A DNA stretch of 64,000 nucleotides from positions 1,054,001-1,118,000 of the forward strand of contig NZ_JAOWPS010000001.1 in the NCBI RefSeq assembly GCF_025753795.1, in the 5' to 3' direction. The DNA comes from Mesorhizobium sp. YC-39. Its GTDB lineage: Bacteria; Pseudomonadota; Alphaproteobacteria; Rhizobiales; Rhizobiaceae. The notes under the pieces are model-generated. The model ran no database searches, was not told the origin of the DNA, and saw nothing but the letters and a program-made list of their open reading frames with translations. Positions 59,087 through 64,000 of this stretch are shown piece after piece. The position numbers were made by a program, and so were the translations under genes. Numbering within the stretch: the stretch's first letter is position 1; every line of letters begins with the position of its first letter.

Positions 59087-60058
59087 TTACGGCAACAGCA
59101 CTGTTGCGCCGGTCGTTCGCCGTGCTTCGAGCCGGCGGTGCGCCTCGGCCACTTCGGCAAGCGGCATGCGGGCGTGGACGGGAATTTTCACCGCACCGCT
59201 CAAGACGACATTGAAGAGATCCTCGCTCATGGCGACAACGTCCTCGCGCTTGGTGAGATGCGTGAACAGCAATTGCCAGGTGGCGAACAGCGAGCCTTTC
59301 TGCATCAACAGCATGATGTCGAATGGGGGGATCGGTCCTGACGCCGTGCCGAAGCTGACGAAGGTGCCGAAGGGCCGCAGGCAATCGAGCGAAGCAGGGA
59401 AGGTTGCCTTGCCGACGCCGTCATAGACGACGTGGCAGCCCTCGCCATTGGTGATCTCTTTCACCCGCGTGGCAAAGTCCTGCCTGCGATAGTCGATGAC
59501 ATGGTCGCAGCCATTTGCGCGCGCAAGTTCGGCCTTCTCGGGCGAGCCGACCGTGCCGATGACGGTAGCGCCGAGATGCTTCGCCCATTGCGTCAGGATG
59601 AGGCCGACACCGCCGGCCGCGGCGTGCACGAGGATGGTATGGCCCGCCTCGACGCGGAAGGTGCGGCGCAGCAGATATTGCGCCGTCAGTCCCTTCAGCA
59701 TCATCGCGGCGCCGGTTTCGAAATCGATGGCGTCGGGCAAATGCACGACGAAATGGGTTGGCACGATGCGCTCCTCGGCATAGGCGCCAAGCGTCTCGAC
59801 ATAGGCGACGCGGTCGCCCGCGGCGAAGCCGCAAACGCCCTCGCCGACCGCAACGACCTCGCCGGCGCCCTCATTGCCGGGTGTGAACGGTAGGCCGGGT
59901 GGCGCATATTCGCCGGTACGGAAGTAGACGTCGACGAAGTTGAGGCCAACCGCCCTGTTGCGCACGCGGACCTTGCCCGGTCCGGGCTGGCCGATGTCGA
60001 CATCCTCGTAGACGAGCACATCGGGCCCGCCATGGCGGTGAACTCTGATCGCTTTCAC
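59087..60058 (-). CDS. Quinone oxidoreductase (zeta-crystallin type)
   Basis: 323-aa NADPH:quinone reductase of the medium-chain dehydrogenase superfamily. The GroES-like fold opens MKAIRVHRHGGPDVLVYEDV, and the cofactor motif is VHAAAGGVGLILTQWAKHLGA. It lacks the catalytic zinc ligands, as typical of the Qor group. Start GTG 60058 with AGGAAG six bases upstream; the 19-codon extension upstream is unlikely. Divergent from a LysR regulator 97 bp away, which may control it. Confidence 0.9.
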   Translation of the reverse strand: MKAIRVHRHGGPDVLVYEDVDIGQPGPGKVRVRNRAVGLNFVDVYFRTGEYAPPGLPFTPGNEGAGEVVAVGEGVCGFAAGDRVAYVETLGAYAEERIVPTHFVVHLPDAIDFETGAAMMLKGLTAQYLLRRTFRVEAGHTILVHAAAGGVGLILTQWAKHLGATVIGTVGSPEKAELARANGCDHVIDYRRQDFATRVKEITNGEGCHVVYDGVGKATFPASLDCLRPFGTFVSFGTASGPIPPFDIMLLMQKGSLFATWQLLFTHLTKREDVVAMSEDLFNVVLSGAVKIPVHARMPLAEVAEAHRRLEARRTTGATVLLP

Positions 60059-60155
60059 GTGGCTTCTTCCTTGCACTGCTCTCTCGTGGGTCGGAGATAG
60101 CGCATGGCAAGACATCGTTGTAGACTGATATCGATGACATCAGAGTTCACGGAAT

Positions 60156-61034
60156 ATGATATCTGAACAAATCGGCCTCGACCTTCTTCGCTCCTATGTG
60201 GCGGTCTGCCGGCAACGCAGCTTGAGCAGGGTCGCCGCACAGACCGGCCGAACCCAATCGTCGCTAAGCATGCAGATGCGTCGGCTTGAGGGTCTGCTCG
60301 AACGGCAATTGTTTCAGCGCACCGGCCGTGGCGTCGTGCCGACAGCCGACGGGGAACTCTTTCTGGGTTACGCGACCCGCATTCTGGCTCTGGGCGATGA
60401 AGCGGTGGCGCGTCTGCGGCAGACCGACATCGGCGGTGGTGTGCGCATCGGTCTCGCCGAGGAGGTTACTACTGCCGCGCTCTCGGCAGCACTTGGCCGG
60501 CTTCATCGTGCCTATCCCGACATCAGCCTCGACGCAGTGGTCGAGCACAGTGTCTCGCTAGGACAGCTCTGGAGTGAGGACGGGCTGGATATCATGATCG
60601 CCCCGACGTCTGTCGTGGTCGCTGATGCCTTGACGACTTGGAACGTCGAACTGCAATGGGTCTGTGCCCTGGATTATGTGCTGGATCAGGAACGGCCCCT
60701 TGATCTCGTCGCCTTTGCCGCACCCTGCCTCTGGCGCAGGCGTATGATAGAGGCGCTGGTCGACGCCGGCCAGGAGCACAGGATCGCCTTGTCGAGCCAA
60801 AGCGTCACGGGCTTGCAGGCGGCGATCGAGAACGGACTGGGCATCGGGCTGCTTCCGCCCGAATCCGTGCGCACCGCTTCGATGCGGGTGCTAAAGACAT
60901 CGGTCGGCCTACCCCAGCCGCTCACAGTCCAATACGGTCTCTACGCTCACGACCGCAGGACACAAGTTGTCGATGCCGCGATCGATGTTTTGCTGAAGGA
61001 TTTGCCGGCGGCCTCCGGACCACGGCCGGCGTGA
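60156..61034 (+). CDS. LysR-family transcriptional regulator
   Basis: 292-aa LysR regulator with an N-terminal winged helix (LLRSYVAVCRQRSLSRVAAQTGRTQSSLSMQMRRLEGLLERQLF) and an inducer-binding domain (~95-285). Divergent from the quinone oxidoreductase gene, with a shared 97-bp promoter gap: the usual LysR layout suggests control of qor and itself. ATG 60156. The LysR box was not identified by eye. Confidence 0.9.
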   Translation: MISEQIGLDLLRSYVAVCRQRSLSRVAAQTGRTQSSLSMQMRRLEGLLERQLFQRTGRGVVPTADGELFLGYATRILALGDEAVARLRQTDIGGGVRIGLAEEVTTAALSAALGRLHRAYPDISLDAVVEHSVSLGQLWSEDGLDIMIAPTSVVVADALTTWNVELQWVCALDYVLDQERPLDLVAFAAPCLWRRRMIEALVDAGQEHRIALSSQSVTGLQAAIENGLGIGLLPPESVRTASMRVLKTSVGLPQPLTVQYGLYAHDRRTQVVDAAIDVLLKDLPAASGPRPA

Positions 61035-61047
61035 CGGCGAGAGCGCT

Positions 61048-61983
61048 CTACCGGCCATAATAGAGCGTAACCGTATGCTTCGCCTCGGCGAAGAACAGCC
61101 AGCGCTCGACCAGCATGCCGGCGAACTGGACGATTGCCGCGAGCACCGACAGCGCCGTCGCAATCGGCCAGGGCAGGGCGAACACTGTGGCGAGCAGCAA
61201 GACCGGCAAGGCGAAAGCCAGCAATTGCGTGATCTGGCGGAGCCGGAAGCTGTGCTTGCGCGCGATGCGAAAGCCCATTTCCTTGAGTAGATAGTTTTCC
61301 TCGGTATGCGGCCATTCCAGCGATCGCACCGTGCCGCCGGCCAGCCCTGTCGCGGTGTTGGCGCTGGTCGGGATTTCCAGCCGATCATTGTATCGCCAGG
61401 TCGCCAGCTTCCAGCCCCAGCCAAGCAAGCTCAGCAGCAGGCAAACTGCCTGAAGGATGTTCGAGCCGACGGCAAAGCCCTGCAGCAGCGCGTTGAGAAG
61501 CACACTGCCGGTCATCGCTGAGAAGATGAGATAGGCTGGCAAGGTGAAGCGGCTGTGCCACTGGGCGATCGGCTTCAGCGAGGCATAGATCATGCCTGTG
61601 GTGCAGACGGTGACGACCGCGCCGATGGCCGCCAGCAATCCGGCAACGGCCACCCAGCCGCCTGTATGGCCGAAAAAAACCCAGCCTATCCCGAACAGCC
61701 CGGCTGGGACAAAGGTGACGACAGACGCGACACCCTCGCGCGACAGCCAGGAACTGCGCCATTGCGAGAAGGCGCGCCAGGCGCGTTCGGGCCGGCCGAG
61801 ATGGCCGGTCGACGACAGCAGGCCGGCGGCGATCAGGCCGAGCGCCAGCCCCATGCCGATAAGGCCTAACCAGAAATCAGGTGCGATGAAGCCCAGTCCG
61901 GCAAGCACGCCGAGCAGCGCGAGCAGGCCGTAACCGGCGCCCGTGGCGGTGGTGAAGAAGACGACCGAGAAGGCTGGATGCAT
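61048..61983 (-). CDS. Molybdoenzyme membrane anchor subunit (DmsC/SoeC type)
   Basis: 311-aa integral membrane protein with about eight hydrophobic helices, opening MHPAFSVVFFTTATGAGYGL, a start I associate with SoeC of sulphite dehydrogenases. HLGRPERAWRAFSQWRSSWLSREG is a DmsC/NrfD family landmark. Anchors the catalytic and iron-sulphur subunits and exchanges electrons with quinone. Third gene of the operon, 5 bp after the iron-sulphur subunit stop. Confidence 0.88.
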   Translation of the reverse strand: MHPAFSVVFFTTATGAGYGLLALLGVLAGLGFIAPDFWLGLIGMGLALGLIAAGLLSSTGHLGRPERAWRAFSQWRSSWLSREGVASVVTFVPAGLFGIGWVFFGHTGGWVAVAGLLAAIGAVVTVCTTGMIYASLKPIAQWHSRFTLPAYLIFSAMTGSVLLNALLQGFAVGSNILQAVCLLLSLLGWGWKLATWRYNDRLEIPTSANTATGLAGGTVRSLEWPHTEENYLLKEMGFRIARKHSFRLRQITQLLAFALPVLLLATVFALPWPIATALSVLAAIVQFAGMLVERWLFFAEAKHTVTLYYGR

Positions 61984-61988
61984 GGATG

Positions 61989-62723
61989 TCAGTTCGAAAG
62001 CATGCGGTCGACCCAGCCGAGGAAACCACCCTCGGCCCGCACCGGCTCGAGCGCCGGCGCTGGCACCGATGCCGCGCGTTGGGTATGGGCACGCGGCGGC
62101 AAATACTTGTTGGTCGGGTGATAGCCCAGCTCCGGCATAAGGTCGACGCCGCCGCGCTCAGCCACCAATTGCGACACGGCCGACAGGGGATCGCCGAGGT
62201 CGCCGAAATGCCGGGCGCTGGTCGGGCAGGCGGCGACGCAGGCCGGCACGCGGTCTTCCTCGGCCAGATTGTCGTTGTAGATGCGGTCTACGCACAGCGT
62301 GCATTTCTTCATCACGCCGACATCGCCGTCGAATTCGCGCGCCCCATAGGGGCAGGCCCAGCTGCACAATTTGCAGCCGATGCATTTGTCCTCGTCGATC
62401 AGCACGATGCCGTCCGAGGCGCGCTTATAGGAGGCACCCGTCGGGCAGACGGTGACGCAGGCCGGCGTCTCGCAATGCAGGCAGGAGCGTGGGAAGTTGA
62501 CTGTGCGCCCGCCCATCTCGGTCGTGTGCTCGTAGCTGTGCACGCGGTTGAACCAGACACCGTCGACATTGCCGCCATAGGGATCGATGTCGGTCAGCGG
62601 CGCCATGTGGCCGCCGGTGTTCCACTCCTTGCAAGCCGTCACGCAGGCCTGGCAGCCGACGCAGGTGTCGAGGTCGATGACCAGGCCGAGCTTCCTGTCG
62701 GTATGGGCGGGAAGGCAGGTCAT
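61989..62723 (-). CDS. Molybdoenzyme four-cluster ferredoxin subunit (DmsB/SoeB type)
   Basis: 244-aa electron-transfer subunit with sixteen cysteines arranged for four [4Fe-4S] clusters: CVGCQACVTAC, CLHCETPACVTVC, CIGCKLCSWAC, and CTLC...CVAAC. The opening RKLGLVIDLDTCVGCQACVTACKEWN resembles SoeB. No signal peptide is evident, so a cytoplasmic location is likely. Its ATG overlaps the stop of the catalytic subunit gene by 4 bp. Confidence 0.92.
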   Translation of the reverse strand: MTCLPAHTDRKLGLVIDLDTCVGCQACVTACKEWNTGGHMAPLTDIDPYGGNVDGVWFNRVHSYEHTTEMGGRTVNFPRSCLHCETPACVTVCPTGASYKRASDGIVLIDEDKCIGCKLCSWACPYGAREFDGDVGVMKKCTLCVDRIYNDNLAEEDRVPACVAACPTSARHFGDLGDPLSAVSQLVAERGGVDLMPELGYHPTNKYLPPRAHTQRAASVPAPALEPVRAEGGFLGWVDRMLSN

Positions 62724-64000
62724 TCGGCGGCTTCTCTTTTCATGCGGAACTCGGCGCCGAAACGGAGCGTGTCGGGCGAGGGTTCGAAATGCGGCGGCTG
62801 GCGGAAGCGCTCGAACTGCGGTTCAGTGAAGCCGGCTTCCTCGACCGCACATTTGACGATTCGCACTCTGAGGTCGAACCACGCGGCCTGGCCGGTGACT
62901 GGATCGGAGTTCGAATAGCGCTTGCCGTTCGCATCGGCAGACGTCTGGTCGCCGATGATGTGGTTGAGCAAAAAGCCGCGATTGCTTTCGGCGGCGTCGT
63001 CCTTCAGCCCCCAACTGCCGCGCCGCTTGCCGATGGCGTTCCAGGTCCACACCGTGTCTGCGTTGACGCCGTCGACCAGCTTGATCTGCCCCTTGACCCT
63101 GCCGTTGATGCTCTCGATCCACACCCAGTCGTCGTCGACGAGCCCGAGGCTCGCTGCCGTCCGGTGGTGCACGAACAGCCGGTTCTGGCTGGTGATTTGC
63201 CTGAGCCAGGCGTTCTGCGAGCCCCAGGAGTGATACATGTGCATCGGCCTTTGCGTCAGCGCGTGCAGCGGGTATTTCTGGAGGTCGACCACGGCTTCCT
63301 CGAACGGCGCGTACCAGAACGGCAGCGGGTCCATATAGGTCTCGATGCGGTTGCGCTCGGCTTCCGGCGGCAGCACCCTTCCATGGCCACGCGCCGCAAG
63401 GCGGAAGCGCTGCATAGGCTCGGAATAGAGCTGGAAGACTATCGGCTCCGCTTCGGGGATGAAACCCATCTGCACGGCGAAGTCGAGATAGGAGCGGTTG
63501 GCCATCTTGTAATAGCGCTGGTCGGCGGCAAAGTCGTGGTGCCAGAAGCCGCCATTGTCGATGTAGCGCTGCAGTTGATCGGGATTAGGCTTGCCCTTGC
63601 CGATCGAAGTGCCGTCCTTGCCGCGCCAGCCGGCAAGCGGGCCGATGCCGGGCGTGCGTTCATGATTGACGATGTAGTCGGCATAGTCGTCATACTTGGC
63701 CGAGCCATCGTCATCGACGAAACCGGGCAGACCGAGGCGCGCGCCGAGTTCGATCAGCACGGACTGGAACGGCCTGACGTCGCGGTCCGGTTCGACCACG
63801 GGATGGCGGATGGCGTCGCCCGGCCCGTCGGCATGGCTGATTGGCCGGTCGAGCAGGCTGATGCAGTCGTGCCTTTCGAGATAGGTCGTGTCCGGAAGCA
63901 CGAGATCGGCGAATGGCACGGTCTCGGAATAATAGGCATCGGAATAGATGATGAACGGGATCTTGTAGTTGCCGGCCTCGTCGCAGTCGGTAAGCATGGC
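62720..64000 (-). CDS. Molybdopterin oxidoreductase catalytic subunit (DMSO reductase family), C-terminal part
   Basis: The window holds only the last ~426 residues; the N-terminus (iron-sulphur and Mo ligand regions) lies beyond the right edge. Recognisable are YSETVPFADLVLPDTTYLERHDCIS and the C-terminal molydopterin-dinucleotide-binding domain (LTQRPMHMYHSWGSQNAW onward, VWIESINGRVKGQIKLVDGV). With the two other subunits this looks like SoeABC, a cytoplasmic-facing quinone-linked sulphite dehydrogenase, though a DmsABC-like reductase cannot be excluded. Confidence 0.9.
   Translation of the reverse strand, partial: AMLTDCDEAGNYKIPFIIYSDAYYSETVPFADLVLPDTTYLERHDCISLLDRPISHADGPGDAIRHPVVEPDRDVRPFQSVLIELGARLGLPGFVDDDGSAKYDDYADYIVNHERTPGIGPLAGWRGKDGTSIGKGKPNPDQLQRYIDNGGFWHHDFAADQRYYKMANRSYLDFAVQMGFIPEAEPIVFQLYSEPMQRFRLAARGHGRVLPPEAERNRIETYMDPLPFWYAPFEEAVVDLQKYPLHALTQRPMHMYHSWGSQNAWLRQITSQNRLFVHHRTAASLGLVDDDWVWIESINGRVKGQIKLVDGVNADTVWTWNAIGKRRGSWGLKDDAAESNRGFLLNHIIGDQTSADANGKRYSNSDPVTGQAAWFDLRVRIVKCAVEEAGFTEPQFERFRQPPHFEPSPDTLRFGAEFRMKREAAE

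Overview
The window is a typical piece of alphaproteobacterial (Rhizobiales, most like Mesorhizobium) chromosome. It is GC-rich and densely coding. Protein families and gene orders are rhizobial: an lnt / PraR-like regulator / metK / trmB block, Irr beside fabA-fabB-fabI, and a complete Tad/Cpa pilus locus. I see no prophage, insertion sequence, CRISPR array, integrase, rRNA or complete tRNA.

Layout. 1-9.7 kb: miaB, phoH, ybeY, a CorC-type CBS protein, a VOC protein, a frameshifted small membrane gene (minus strand), lnt, a PraR/PhrR-like regulator, metK and trmB. 9.8-17.5 kb: a 54-residue conserved-looking gene on the minus strand, then the translation operon rimP-nusA-ylxR/L7Ae-infB-rbfA-truB. 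17.5-22.6 kb: a CorA transporter, rpsO, pnp and an RsmC-like methyltransferase. 22.6-29.4 kb: a membrane GGDEF/EAL protein, fabI-fabB-fabA (minus), irr, an SH3 periplasmic protein and a D-2-hydroxyacid dehydrogenase. 29.4-39.5 kb, mostly minus: GNAT, a MoeB/ThiF-like protein, recF, dnaN, dnaA, rpsT, an enoyl-CoA hydratase, mutM and deoB. 39.6-40.5 kb: a PhnD-like binding protein. 40.7-52.8 kb: the Tad/Cpa pilus locus (two TadE-like pseudopilins and a pil_N-domain protein on minus; flp, cpaA, cpaB-C-D-E-F, tadB, tadC on plus; TadD on minus). 53-60 kb: M17 aminopeptidase, MarR-like protein, NlpC/P60 hydrolase, Lhr-like helicase, PdeM phosphoesterase, quinone oxidoreductase and a divergent LysR regulator. 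61-64 kb: a membrane molybdoenzyme operon of SoeABC/DmsABC type, cut by the right edge.

How the genes work together. The 10-21.5 kb part is one large translation and RNA-metabolism block (30S maturation, elongation/antitermination, initiation, pseudouridylation, S15, PNPase). The 25-27.5 kb part is the anaerobic-type unsaturated fatty acid pathway beside an iron regulator. The 30.8-36 kb part is the replication initiation and clamp cluster. The 40-53 kb part encodes a full tight-adherence pilus machine.

The least ordinary signals are non-coding. They are an intrinsic-terminator hairpin directly in front of metK, and a promoter plus terminator giving a roughly 50-nt leader in front of rimP. 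There is also a bipartite palindromic mosaic repeat with four copies around recF/dnaN and rpsT/echA/mutM, plus a collapsed fifth copy after trmB, and a 16-nt tRNA-Leu-like fragment in front of cpaF. I did not find a convincing, previously undescribed protein system.
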